This document shows, piece after piece, positions 43,845 to 53,911 of a stretch of 64,000 nt of DNA. A program made the translations under genes and the position numbers. The notes below the pieces were generated by a model that saw nothing but the letters and a program-made list of their open reading frames with translations, did no database searches and was not told the DNA's origin. The stretch's first letter is position 1. Each line of letters begins with the position of its first letter. Source of the stretch: Kallotenue papyrolyticum. Its GTDB lineage: Bacteria > Chloroflexota > Chloroflexia > Chloroflexales > Kallotenuaceae. Location: positions 1,232,001 through 1,296,000 of the forward strand of contig NZ_JAGA01000002.1 in NCBI RefSeq assembly GCF_000526415.1, in the 5' to 3' direction.

Positions 43845-44342
43845 CTACTGCTCGGCGCTTCGTGCGCGGTGCGGCCCAACAAAGGCATGACAGATCGCAA
43901 TCGCCAGCGCGTCGGCGGCATCGTCGGGGCGGGGGAGCTGCTCCAACCCCAGCGTCAGCCGCACCATCTCCTGCACCTGGCGCTTGTCGGCATGGCCGTA
44001 GCCGACCACCGCCTGCTTGACGGCCAGCGGTCGGTACTCCTGCACCGGGATGCTGGCGTCGGCCAGCGCCAGCAGCGCCACGCCGCGCGCATGACCTACC
44101 GCCAGCGCGGTGTTGACGTTTTTGCCGAAGAACAGTTCTTCGATGCCGGCTGTGTCGGGCCGGAACTGTTCGATCAGCGCCACCAGACCGCGATGCAGCA
44201 CCTGCAGCCGCTGCGGCAGCGCCAGGTGCTTGGGGGTGCTCAGCACGCCATAGCCCAGCGCGCGCAGGCCGCCCTGGCCGTCGTCTTCGACGACGCCCCA
44301 GCCCATGCTGGCGGTCCCAGGATCGATGCCAAGGGTGCGCAT
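43845..44342 (-). CDS. ruvC: Holliday junction resolvase RuvC
   Basis: Endonuclease of 165 residues resolving four-way junctions with RuvAB. It begins [18 protein letters not shown] with catalytic Asp7, has GIEELFFGKNVNTAL (Glu68/Glu69) and PDDAADALAIAICH with Asp141 and Asp144. Its ATG shares one base with the yebC TAA (TAATG), indicating coupling. ruvA and ruvB are not in the window. Confidence 0.96.
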   Translation of the reverse strand: MRTLGIDPGTASMGWGVVEDDGQGGLRALGYGVLSTPKHLALPQRLQVLHRGLVALIEQFRPDTAGIEELFFGKNVNTALAVGHARGVALLALADASIPVQEYRPLAVKQAVVGYGHADKRQVQEMVRLTLGLEQLPRPDDAADALAIAICHAFVGPHRARSAEQ

Positions 44343-45112
44343 TATGCCGAAGCCGCGAACCGATCGGCCAACTCTTCCGACACGTCCAGGTTGGAGTAGA
44401 CCTTCTGCACGTCGTCCAGCTCCTCGAGCTTCTCCATGAGCCGCAGCGCAGCCATGGCCGTGGCCTCGTCATCGGGTCGGTAGGGCGTTTTGGCTTTCAT
44501 CAGGCGTTCGGCGTTGGTGATCGGCAGGCCCTGTGCCTGCAGCTTGCTGCGCACGGCGTTCAGATCCTCGAAGGCGGTATAGACCTCGATCACGTTTCCG
44601 TCAACCTCGACATCCTCGGCTCCGGCATCGATCACCTGCAGCATGACCTCATCCGCATCGAAGGCCTGCCCGGGCGGAAACTCGATCGTGATCAGCCCTT
44701 TCTGTTCGAACATCCAGGCCACGGAGCCGCTTTCGCCCAGGTTGCCGCCGTGCTTGGAGAAGGTCGAGCGCACCTCCGCGGCGGTGCGGTTGCGATTGTC
44801 GGTAGCGGCCTGGACCATGATCGCCACGCCGCCGGGGGCGTAGCCTTCGTACCAGATCTCTTCGATGGCGGCTTCATTGCCCTTGCCCAGCCCGCGATCG
44901 ATGGCGCGCTGGATGTTTTCGGCGGGCATATTGTTCTGTTTGGCGCGCTCGATCGCCAGCCGTAGCCGGAAGTTGAGATCAGGATCGCCGCTGCCGCCCT
45001 CGCGGGTTGCGACCGTGATCTCGCGCGCCAGCTTGGTAAACAACTGCCCGCGACGCTGGTCGAGCACGCCTTTTTTGCGCCGGATTTCATGCCATTTGGT
45101 ATGGCCGGACAT
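44342..45112 (-). CDS. YebC/PmpR-family DNA-binding or translation factor
   Basis: Protein of 256 residues in the YebC/TACO1 family, described as transcriptional regulators and more recently linked to relief of ribosome stalling at proline runs. It begins [20 protein letters not shown], with [16 protein letters not shown]-like [18 protein letters not shown] and [26 protein letters not shown] precedes the ATG. First gene of the yebC-ruvC-hypothetical unit, with its own promoter. Confidence 0.95.
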   Translation of the reverse strand: MSGHTKWHEIRRKKGVLDQRRGQLFTKLAREITVATREGGSGDPDLNFRLRLAIERAKQNNMPAENIQRAIDRGLGKGNEAAIEEIWYEGYAPGGVAIMVQAATDNRNRTAAEVRSTFSKHGGNLGESGSVAWMFEQKGLITIEFPPGQAFDADEVMLQVIDAGAEDVEVDGNVIEVYTAFEDLNAVRSKLQAQGLPITNAERLMKAKTPYRPDDEATAMAALRLMEKLEELDDVQKVYSNLDVSEELADRFAASA

Positions 45113-45143
45113 ACTGCCGATCTCCTTTGATGCATTCCGCTCA

Positions 45144-45172
45144 ATTATAGCTAGCGTCGCGGGCGGGGGCAA
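45144..45172 (-). promoter_or_regulatory. Promoter of the yebC-ruvC unit
   Basis: On the minus strand, TTGCCC (45167-45172), a 17-base spacer, then TATAAT (45144-45149); the start point would be about 25 bases before the yebC ATG. Confidence 0.7.
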
Positions 45173-45323
45173 ACTATGCCGGAGGCGACGCCGCCCCTGC
45201 TCGCGGTTGGGGCTGGCGAGGGCATGGAGGCGCACGGCGTCCCGACAGTGCGGCTGCCGCCGCCCGTCGCTCTGCGCCGCCATGCGCCTCGGCACCACAG
45301 TGCCGGTCCACAACAATGCAACA

Positions 45324-45357
45324 ATGCCCCGCCGACACCGTATGGGCGGCGAGGCAT
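45324..45357 (-). terminator. Hairpin terminator after ftsH
   Basis: ATGCCTCGCCG pairs with CGGCGGGGCAT (10 of 11 pairs) 22 bases after the ftsH stop, followed on the minus strand by a T/G-rich stretch (TGTTGCATTGTTG). The remaining intergenic DNA to the yebC promoter shows nothing else. Confidence 0.5.
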
Positions 45358-45379
45358 CAGCGGGGCGTGGCGGTGCGGT

Positions 45380-47356
<1,977 letters not shown>

Positions 47357-47453
47357 AACCGTATCCTTTCACACCGGGCACCATGCCCGTGATGCTGTGC
47401 GCTGCCCGGGCGGTGGAACCGCTGCAGGCGATAGCTCATGTGGCGGGCTAGCC

Positions 47454-48011
47454 CTAACGCCCGCGGTACACCTCAGGCCGCAGGACGCCGATGTAGGGCA
47501 AGTTGCGGTAGCGTTCGGCGTAGTCCAGGCCATAGCCCACCACGAACTCGTTGGGAATATGGAACCCCAGGTAGTCAATCACTACGTCGGCAGTGCGCCG
47601 TTCTGGCTTATCCAGCAGCGCGCAGATGCGCAGACTGGCGGGATTGCGCCGCTGCAGGTTGGCGCGCAGGTAGGCCAGCGTCAGCCCGCTATCGACAATG
47701 TCTTCAACGATTACTACGTGTCGTCCGCTGATATCGGTTTCTAGGTCTTTCAACACGCGCACCACGCCGCTGGTCTCGGTCGCCTGGCCGTAGGATGAGA
47801 TCGCGATGAAATCGAGCGCCACATGGCGTTGCAATGATCGTGCCAGGTCCACGATAAACATAATCGAGCCCTTGAGCACGCCGACCAGCAGCAACTCATC
47901 CACGTCGGCATAATCGCGATCGATCTGCTGGGCCAGCTCCCGCACGCGCGTCGTGATCTGGTCATGCTCCAGCAGTACATAGGCGATATCCTGATGCAGG
48001 TCGTGCGTCAC
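47454..48011 (-). CDS. hpt: Hypoxanthine phosphoribosyltransferase
   Basis: Purine salvage enzyme of 185 residues. The PRPP loop is VVIVEDIVDSGLTL (99-112), with LKGSIMFIVDLAR and FVVGYGLDYAERYRNLPYIG near the end. Its ATG overlaps the tilS stop (ATGA); the tilS-hpt-ftsH order is common in bacteria. Confidence 0.95.
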   Translation of the reverse strand: MTHDLHQDIAYVLLEHDQITTRVRELAQQIDRDYADVDELLLVGVLKGSIMFIVDLARSLQRHVALDFIAISSYGQATETSGVVRVLKDLETDISGRHVVIVEDIVDSGLTLAYLRANLQRRNPASLRICALLDKPERRTADVVIDYLGFHIPNEFVVGYGLDYAERYRNLPYIGVLRPEVYRGR

Positions 48012-49033
48012 GCATCGTTCTCCTTGGCTGTCGGCTGAGGCGCGTCCGGGGCGCTCAGGCGCAACTGGTCGCCAGTGATCCAGAGCCAGCCGCCGCCCGG
48101 CAGTTGCAGCCGCCGCCGTCCGGCAGCGATGGCCGCCAGCGCCAGATCAAGGTGGCGCGCTTCCAGGCGCAGCCCCAGCACCGCCGCGGCCTGGCGGATG
48201 ATGCGACGCTGCAACGCAGGGTGCAGCGCGGCAAAGGCCTGGCGATCGATCGTGATCGCCCCATCCTCAACCCTGACGTTGCGCTCCCAGCTCTGCCGGG
48301 TGAGCTGCTGGAGCAGATCATCCTCTTCGGCGCAGATGCGGGCAGTGCGCCCCAGGGTTGCGACGATATTAGGATTATACGTTTTGAGCAGCGGCAGAAT
48401 GTAACCCCGAACACGATTTCGCAGAAAGATCGTGGTGTCGTTGGTGCTATCACGGCGCGGCACGAGCCCCTGCGCGGCGCAGTAGGCTTCGATTGCGCTG
48501 CGGGGTGTTTCCAGCAGCGGGCGGATCAGCCAGGGGCTGTCCGGATCGCGCTCGTCCAAGCGCCGACGGGGACGCATAGCTGCCAGGCCGCCAGGTCCCG
48601 CGCCGCGCAACAGGCGCAGCAGCACGGTTTCGGCCTGATCGTCGGCGTTGTGGCCCAGAGCGATGCGGTCCGCGCCGAGCTCCTGCGCCGCGCGTGCCAG
48701 AAAGTCCAGCCGTGCCGCACGTGCTGCGGCTTCCAGCCCTTCGCCCTGCCGCTGCGCCAGGGCCGCGACGTCGGCCTGCTCGACCACTACCGGCAGCTGC
48801 CAGGCGCGGGCGACCTCGGCCACGAAACGCGCGTCATCGGCGGAGTCGGGGCGCAGGCGATGGTCCAGATGGGCAACGTGGAGCGTCAGGCGGCGCGCCT
48901 CGCGCAGGCGCCCGAGCAGGTGCAGCAGGCACAGCGAGTCGGGACCGCCCGAAACCGCGACCACCACGCGCGCGTCGTGCGGTAGGAGGGCGTACCGATC
49001 GCAAAAAGCGGTGACGCGGTGCAAGAGATCCAT
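48008..49033 (-). CDS. tilS: tRNA(Ile)-lysidine synthase
   Basis: N-type ATP pyrophosphatase of 341 residues that converts C34 of tRNA-Ile(CAU) to lysidine so that AUA is read. The PP-loop is SGGPDS (28-33), with HLDHRLR and GHNADDQAETVLLRLLRG. The C-terminal part is short, near 70 residues after the linker. A tRNA with a CAT anticodon lies 50 bp upstream in the same direction. Confidence 0.94.
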   Translation of the reverse strand: MDLLHRVTAFCDRYALLPHDARVVVAVSGGPDSLCLLHLLGRLREARRLTLHVAHLDHRLRPDSADDARFVAEVARAWQLPVVVEQADVAALAQRQGEGLEAAARAARLDFLARAAQELGADRIALGHNADDQAETVLLRLLRGAGPGGLAAMRPRRRLDERDPDSPWLIRPLLETPRSAIEAYCAAQGLVPRRDSTNDTTIFLRNRVRGYILPLLKTYNPNIVATLGRTARICAEEDDLLQQLTRQSWERNVRVEDGAITIDRQAFAALHPALQRRIIRQAAAVLGLRLEARHLDLALAAIAAGRRRLQLPGGGWLWITGDQLRLSAPDAPQPTAKENDA

Positions 49034-49083
49034 GGCACTGCCCCAGAAGACAACAGCCGGCTCCTACAGGAACCGGCTGCCAT

Positions 49084-49160
49084 TGGTGCTGGGGGGGAGG
49101 CTCGAACTCCCGACCTTGCGATTATGAGTCGCACGCTCTAGCCAGCTGAGCTACCCCAGC
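49084..49160 (-). tRNA. tRNA with CAT anticodon (elongator Met or Ile-lysidine type)
   Basis: A 77-base cloverleaf with encoded CCA. Acceptor GCTGGGG/CCCCAGC, D arm with TAGCTCAGC, anticodon stem TGCGA/TCGCA around loop CTCATAA, T arm GGGAG-TTCGAGC-CTCCC. 1-72 is a normal G-C pair, so it is not the initiator. The loop CTCATAA occurs in both elongator tRNA-Met and tRNA-Ile(CAU); I cannot decide between them from sequence alone. Its position directly upstream of tilS favours looking at the Ile option. Confidence 0.93.
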
Positions 49161-49222
49161 CTTTGCTGCGATTCAAGGATATTGCTCATGCCGCAACCAA
49201 GTGCGACATGAGCAATAGCGGT

Positions 49223-49297
<75 letters not shown>

Positions 49298-49309
49298 TCA
49301 GCGATTACT

Positions 49310-49338
49310 ATCATACCATGCTGCGCGGGGGTTGTCAA
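49310..49338 (-). promoter_or_regulatory. Promoter of the tRNA-tRNA-tilS unit
   Basis: On the minus strand, perfect TTGACA (49333-49338), a 17-base spacer, and TATGAT (49310-49315). Transcription would begin about six bases before the initiator tRNA. The -35 overlaps the stop codon of the M20-like gene. Confidence 0.8.
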
Positions 49339-50630
49339 ACCGCCAGGCGGCGCAGCAGCGCGGCGATCAGTTGGGCATGTTCGACCAGGTCGCGCACCGG
49401 CACGTGCTCGTCCGGGCCGAAGAGCGCGCTGGTAGGTCGCTCCAGACCGCAGCCGATCAGCGGCGCATCGTCGAGCAGCAGCGCTGCCGGTGCGGGAAAG
49501 GCCGCCAGCGGGATGGCCGGCAGCTCCGCGCCATAGATCGGGAGGCCGGCATCGCTCCAGCGTGTCTCAAGCGCTCGCCCGACATAGGGCGCGTAGCCGC
49601 CCGGCAAGCGCGTAAGGTGCACGCCGGCCGTGGCGCGTTCGGCCAGATGCGCCTTAAGCATCTCCCAGACCCGCTCCGGCGTCAGATCCGGCACCAGGTG
49701 GATGTCTAGCTCAGCGCTGGCTCCGGCGGCAATTGTTGGGCCTTCGGTGTCCTCCACGCGCAGGGCGCTGATGTTGATCGCCGGCGAAAAGAGCTCGGTG
49801 CGCGTCAGCAGCGCGCCGCTGAGATTGGCGATGAAGCGTTGCACGCCCCAGGCCTCACGGCGGGCGGCCTCGCCCAGATCAAGCGTGGCGCTGGCCTGCA
49901 GCGCGGCGCGCGTCGGCGGTGTGACCTCGTCGTAGAAGCCCTCCAGCAGCACCTCTTCGTAGTCGCTCTTGAGGCTGGCCAGGGCCTGCACCAGCAGCCA
50001 GACGGGATGTGGCACGGTCGCGGCATAGCTGGCGGGGATAGCGCTGTTGGCAACGCGCGCCGTCAGCTCCACGCGCAGCAGGCCCTTGACGCCGGTGTAG
50101 CACAGCGGCAGGCCGCGCCCATCGAAGCCGCCGCCGCTCCACAGTGCCAGGTCGCAGCGTTCTAGCACGGCGCGCGCCGCGGCGAGCCAGGGGCTGCCGA
50201 TCAGGCTGTCGCCCTCAACGACCATGACCATGTTGATCGGCGCTTGCTCGCCGATCAGCGTGCCGATCGCCGCGGCACGTGCCACCAGCTCGGCCTTGGC
50301 AACGGCGCCACGCGCGTAGAGGGCATCGTTGCGCAGCGTGGGCGTGAACGGATCGCTGCTCCACTGGCGGCGCAGACCGGCGGGGGGCACGTCGTAGCGC
50401 GCGTACACCAGCAGGGTGCGCGCCGCGCCGGTGTGGTGGCGCCCGATGACGATCGGCGCGCCCTCGGTGGCGATCATGCTACAATCAAGGCCAACGTCGC
50501 GCAGAATCGAGGCGACGCTTTCGGCGCCATCGCGCAGTGCCCGGCTGTGGCCCGACACCGTCGGGTGCGCGCAGAGCAGGCGCAGGCCGGCCAGCAGGCG
50601 TTCTCCTTGCAGCAAGGGGGCATCAACCAC
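49335..50630 (-). CDS. M20-fold peptidase homologue with lost metal ligands
   Basis: Protein of 431 residues with the two-domain layout of M20 dipeptidases (CPG2 type), including the dimerisation/lid domain. The catalytic landmarks are degraded: YARYDVPP where active members have YGHYDVQP (His to Arg), RGAVAKAE for RGxxDDKG (metal Asp lost), and VEGDSLIGS for EGEEExGS (the two Glu lost). The His in GPDEHVP is kept. It probably binds a peptide-like ligand without cleaving it. The GTG at 50630 with AGGGAG six bases upstream is preferred over a longer frame. Confidence 0.75.
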   Translation of the reverse strand: MVDAPLLQGERLLAGLRLLCAHPTVSGHSRALRDGAESVASILRDVGLDCSMIATEGAPIVIGRHHTGAARTLLVYARYDVPPAGLRRQWSSDPFTPTLRNDALYARGAVAKAELVARAAAIGTLIGEQAPINMVMVVEGDSLIGSPWLAAARAVLERCDLALWSGGGFDGRGLPLCYTGVKGLLRVELTARVANSAIPASYAATVPHPVWLLVQALASLKSDYEEVLLEGFYDEVTPPTRAALQASATLDLGEAARREAWGVQRFIANLSGALLTRTELFSPAINISALRVEDTEGPTIAAGASAELDIHLVPDLTPERVWEMLKAHLAERATAGVHLTRLPGGYAPYVGRALETRWSDAGLPIYGAELPAIPLAAFPAPAALLLDDAPLIGCGLERPTSALFGPDEHVPVRDLVEHAQLIAALLRRLAV

Positions 50631-50655
50631 ACCGTTCTCCCTGGTACGTTGGGGT

Positions 50656-50684
50656 AGTATGGGCGAGGGCCGCCGGCCTGTCAA
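50656..50684 (-). promoter_or_regulatory. Promoter of the M20-like gene
   Basis: On the minus strand, TTGACA (50679-50684), 17-base spacer, CATACT (50656-50661), placed 26 bases before the GTG start. Confidence 0.6.
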
Positions 50685-50726
50685 GCGCCGTCCGGTCAGG
50701 TTAACGACAGCACAGGTGACTCACGC

Positions 50727-51326
50727 ATGCCCGGTACCGACGCTTCCCATCTGCGACTGTTTGTGGCGATCGATCTGGCGTCCGAAGTCAAGGCGCTGCT
50801 GCGTGCGCTGCAGGAGCAGTTGCGCGTGCGCACGTTGCCGGTGCGCTGGATCGATCCGGCCGGCGCGCATCTGACGCTCAAGTTCCTGGGCGCGACCGCG
50901 CCCGAAACGTTGAGGGCGCTGGAGCCGGAGCTGGAACGGGCGGTGCGTGGGCTGCGCCCGTTTGGTCTACGGACCGCCGGGCTGGGCGCGTTTCCGTCGC
51001 TACGCCGGCCACGTGTGCTGTGGCTGGGCCTCGACGGCGAGCTGGACGCGCTCCATGCAGCGCAGGCGGCTGTCGAGCAGGCGCTGGTCCCGCTCGGCTT
51101 TCCCGCCGAGCAGCGACCCTTTCACCCCCACCTTACGCTGGGGCGTGTCCGTCCCGACGCCGATGCGGCGCAGCTGGCGGCGATCGGGCAGGCATTAGCG
51201 ACGGCGCGGCTCAGGCGCGCGGTTGCCTTCGAGGTGCGCGAGATCGTGCTGATGCGCTCGGAGTTGAGTCGCGCGGGGGCGCGCTACACGCCGCTGTTAC
51301 GCCTGGCGCTTGACCGGGTGAGCTAG
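50727..51326 (+). CDS. thpR: RNA 2',3'-cyclic phosphodiesterase (LigT/ThpR)
   Basis: Two-histidine phosphoesterase of 199 residues that opens 2',3'-cyclic phosphates of RNA. It begins LRLFVAIDLASEVKALL and carries the two HxTL motifs, HLTLKFLG and HPHLTLGR, with the usual spacing. Its last residues overlap the promoter of the next gene. Confidence 0.93.
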   Translation: MPGTDASHLRLFVAIDLASEVKALLRALQEQLRVRTLPVRWIDPAGAHLTLKFLGATAPETLRALEPELERAVRGLRPFGLRTAGLGAFPSLRRPRVLWLGLDGELDALHAAQAAVEQALVPLGFPAEQRPFHPHLTLGRVRPDADAAQLAAIGQALATARLRRAVAFEVREIVLMRSELSRAGARYTPLLRLALDRVS

Positions 51327-51337
51327 GCTGGTATAAT
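51310..51337 (+). promoter_or_regulatory. Promoter of the LOG-family gene
   Basis: TTGACC (51310-51315), 16-base spacer, perfect TATAAT (51332-51337), about 48 bases before the ATG at 51385. The -35 element lies inside the end of thpR. Confidence 0.7.
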
Positions 51338-51384
51338 GCTCGCGCCTGACGTGGACAACCCTGGCTTCCCCTGTTTGCATCGCC

Positions 51385-51927
51385 ATGTCCGATCGGTACG
51401 ATCTGCCCCCAATCCGCATCGCTGTGTGTGGCACCAGTCAGCCCGACGCTGGTACATGGGCGCTGGCCGAAGAGGTTGGCCGGCGTCTGGCCCAGGCCGG
51501 CGCGATCGTGTACTGCGGCGGTCTGGGCGGTGTGATGGAGGCGGTCTGCCGCGGCGCGCGCGCCGCGCAGGGCCTGACGGTTGGGGTGCTGCCCGGCGCC
51601 GAGGCTGCCATGGCCAATCCCTATGTTGTTGTGCCGGTGCCTACCGGTTGTGGTGAGGCGCGCAACGCGATGCTGATCCGCTGCGCCGAAGCGGTGATCG
51701 CCATCGGTGGCGGCTGGGGCACGCTCTCGGAGATTGCGCTGGCGCGCCGCGCCGGCCTGATGGTGATCGGTCTGCGCACCTGGGAGCAGGCCGACAGTGT
51801 GACGCTGGTGGAGCGCGCGGGTGATGCAGCAGAGGCAGTAGCGCGCGCCCTGGAGGCCGCTCGTCAACACCGTGGCAGCCATGGTTCAGCCGTGCATCAG
51901 CCGGGGATCAGCCCCGAACCCGTATAA
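51385..51927 (+). CDS. LOG-family / TIGR00725-like nucleotide-binding protein
   Basis: Rossmann-fold protein of 180 residues similar to the lysine-decarboxylase-like LOG family (YvdD / cytokinin phosphoribohydrolase relatives). It has IAVCGTSQPD near the start, CGGLGGVMEA and the PGGxGTxxE-type motif as GGGWGTLSEI. The usual Pro of PGG is replaced by Gly, which fits the TIGR00725 subgroup. It may hydrolyse or bind nucleoside monophosphates. No ribosome site is clear before the ATG. Confidence 0.8.
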   Translation: MSDRYDLPPIRIAVCGTSQPDAGTWALAEEVGRRLAQAGAIVYCGGLGGVMEAVCRGARAAQGLTVGVLPGAEAAMANPYVVVPVPTGCGEARNAMLIRCAEAVIAIGGGWGTLSEIALARRAGLMVIGLRTWEQADSVTLVERAGDAAEAVARALEAARQHRGSHGSAVHQPGISPEPV

Positions 51928-51928
51928 T
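51923..51928 (+). promoter_or_regulatory. Possible -10 element before the first glycoside-hydrolase-like gene
   Basis: A perfect TATAAT overlapping the end of the LOG-family gene, 75 bases before the next ATG. No good -35 partner is seen. Confidence 0.35.
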
Positions 51929-52003
51929 GGGCTGGCAGCCTACCGAACCACACAGGCGCGCGAAGGATCAGGTTGGCCAGCGATGGCCCGCAAGGAGGAG
52001 TTG

Positions 52004-53788
52004 ATGCGACGACGTCTTTTCGCCGGCTTGCTGCTGTGTCTGGCGCTGGCGGGCGCGATCCTGCCCGCGCTGGCGCAGGCGAGTCCCCCACCCCCGCAGG
52101 CGCAGTACTTCCAGGAAACGGGCCATGCGGCTCACAACTGGTACTGGCAGTTCTGGAAGAACACGCCCAATGCCCTGCGCATCCTGGGCTACCCCATCTC
52201 GGAGCCATTCATCCAGGAGAGCTTCACCGAGCCGGGCAAGTTCTACCGGGTGCAGTACTTCGAGCGCGCGGTGTTGGAGGAGCATCCTGAAAACTTCGGC
52301 CGCGATAACAACCGCTGGTTCATTCTGGGTCGGCTGCTGGGTCGTGAGCTGGCTAAGGGGCGCGAGAACGAGCCGCCCTTCCAGCCGGTGCCCAATCCCA
52401 ATCAGGCGGGCGTGTTGTGGTTCCGCGAGACCGGCCATACCCTGCGCAATGATCCGGTGCGTGGTCCGTTCCGCCAGTTCTGGGAACAGTATGGCGGGCT
52501 GCCGGTCTTCGGCTATCCGATCTCGGAGCCGTTCCAGGAGCGCAACCCCGACACCGGCGAAGTGTACTGGGTGCAGTACTTCGAACGCAACCGTTTCGAG
52601 TATCAGCCGCAGCAGCCGCCGGACTACCGTGTGTTGCTCGGTCGCCTCGGCGCGCAGTACGCGACGGAGCATCCCGACAAGATCAATCAGGGCGCTTTCC
52701 GCTATCGCCAGCCGCACGAGTCGCTGCCGGAGCCGTTCATCTATGGATCCAACGCGCAGCTCTACTATGTTGATCGCGACCGCACCCTGACGCTGGCCAA
52801 GATCGCCTTTGAGTCGAACAACTTTACCGGCCAGCCGACCTGGATCCGCCAGCAGGTGCCGTGGATGGACCACATGACCTGCAACGGCGAGATCGCCTGG
52901 GGTGAGCTGGACCGCGTGGTGGAAGCCGCGGCGGCCAAGAACGTCAAGCTGCTCTTCTCGGTGGTGCGCGCGCCAAGCTGCTTCACCCCCGACGGCAAGC
53001 ACGGCATGCCCACGCGCGCCAACTTCGGGCGGCTGGCGCAGTTCCTGCGCGCGATCGTCGAGCGCTACCGCGGCAAGGTGCACGCCATCGAGGTCTGGAA
53101 CGAGCAGAACTACGCCATCGAGAACGGCGGCGTGGTTGCCGATCCATCCTTCTATGTCGATATGCTGGCGGTAGCCTACGACGCGATCAAGGCCGCCGAT
53201 CCCAACGTGATCGTCGTGTCGGGCTCGCCCACGCCCACCGAGACCAACCGGCGCGATGTGGCGCTGAGCGATCTGACCTACTTCCGGGCCATGTTCCGCG
53301 ATCCGCGCTTCCGCAACAAGATGGATGTTGTGGGCGTACATCCCGCCGGGACGCTCAACCCGCCCGATGCCTTGCCGGAGCCCAATCGTCCGCAGCGCGG
53401 GGTCTGCGATGGCTGGCGCGGCAACATGGAGTTCTACTTCCGCCGTCTGGAGCAGATCCGCCAGATCATGGTTGAAGAAGGCTTGGGCGACCGCCAGATG
53501 TGGGTCACCGAGTTCGGCTGGGCCTCGCAGAACAACACAGCGGGCTATGAGTACGGCGGGTGCGTCAGCGAGGAGCAGAAGGCGCAGTACATTCGCCGCG
53601 CCATCGAGCTGGGCCGCTATAACTATGCTCCTTGGGTCGGCGCGATGTTTGTCTGGAACCTGAACTTCGCCGTTACCTGGGGCCAGCACGGCAACCCATG
53701 GCACGAACAGGCGGCCTTCGGGATCCTCAATCCCGACTGGAGTCCACGCCCGGCCTTTTCGGCGATTCAGGATATGCCTAAGCCCTAA
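52004..53788 (+). CDS. Exported glycoside-hydrolase-like protein with two N-terminal repeat modules
   Basis: Protein of 594 residues. A signal peptide (about 1-25, cut near ALAQA) is followed by two repeat modules (about 30-115 and 135-220), each built around QYF(E/Q), FRETGH-type and LGYPISEPF / FGYPISEPF motifs. A (beta/alpha)8 domain follows (about 240-590) with clan-A hallmarks: acid/base Glu in IEVWNEQN (about residue 366) and probable nucleophile in VTEFGWA (about 501). It resembles GH39/GH5-type enzymes; the substrate is unknown. AAGGAGGAGTTG precedes the ATG. A paralogue without the repeats follows. Confidence 0.82.
   Translation: MRRRLFAGLLLCLALAGAILPALAQASPPPPQAQYFQETGHAAHNWYWQFWKNTPNALRILGYPISEPFIQESFTEPGKFYRVQYFERAVLEEHPENFGRDNNRWFILGRLLGRELAKGRENEPPFQPVPNPNQAGVLWFRETGHTLRNDPVRGPFRQFWEQYGGLPVFGYPISEPFQERNPDTGEVYWVQYFERNRFEYQPQQPPDYRVLLGRLGAQYATEHPDKINQGAFRYRQPHESLPEPFIYGSNAQLYYVDRDRTLTLAKIAFESNNFTGQPTWIRQQVPWMDHMTCNGEIAWGELDRVVEAAAAKNVKLLFSVVRAPSCFTPDGKHGMPTRANFGRLAQFLRAIVERYRGKVHAIEVWNEQNYAIENGGVVADPSFYVDMLAVAYDAIKAADPNVIVVSGSPTPTETNRRDVALSDLTYFRAMFRDPRFRNKMDVVGVHPAGTLNPPDALPEPNRPQRGVCDGWRGNMEFYFRRLEQIRQIMVEEGLGDRQMWVTEFGWASQNNTAGYEYGGCVSEEQKAQYIRRAIELGRYNYAPWVGAMFVWNLNFAVTWGQHGNPWHEQAAFGILNPDWSPRPAFSAIQDMPKP
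53057..53110 (+). repeat. 54-bp identical segment shared by the two glycoside-hydrolase-like genes, copy 1
   Basis: Identical, base for base, to 54488-54541. It encodes VERYRGKVHAIEVWNEQN, the catalytic acid/base region. Confidence 0.9.
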
Positions 53789-53911
53789 GCCGTCTCTTCG
53801 GCGCGGTTGGACCGCAGAAGCGATACGCAGGACGGGAGGAGCGCAAGGTGGGAGCATCGCGCCTGGCGCGCCTTCCGTCCTTTTATGGCACCTAAGTACG
53901 AGGAGGTTGGT

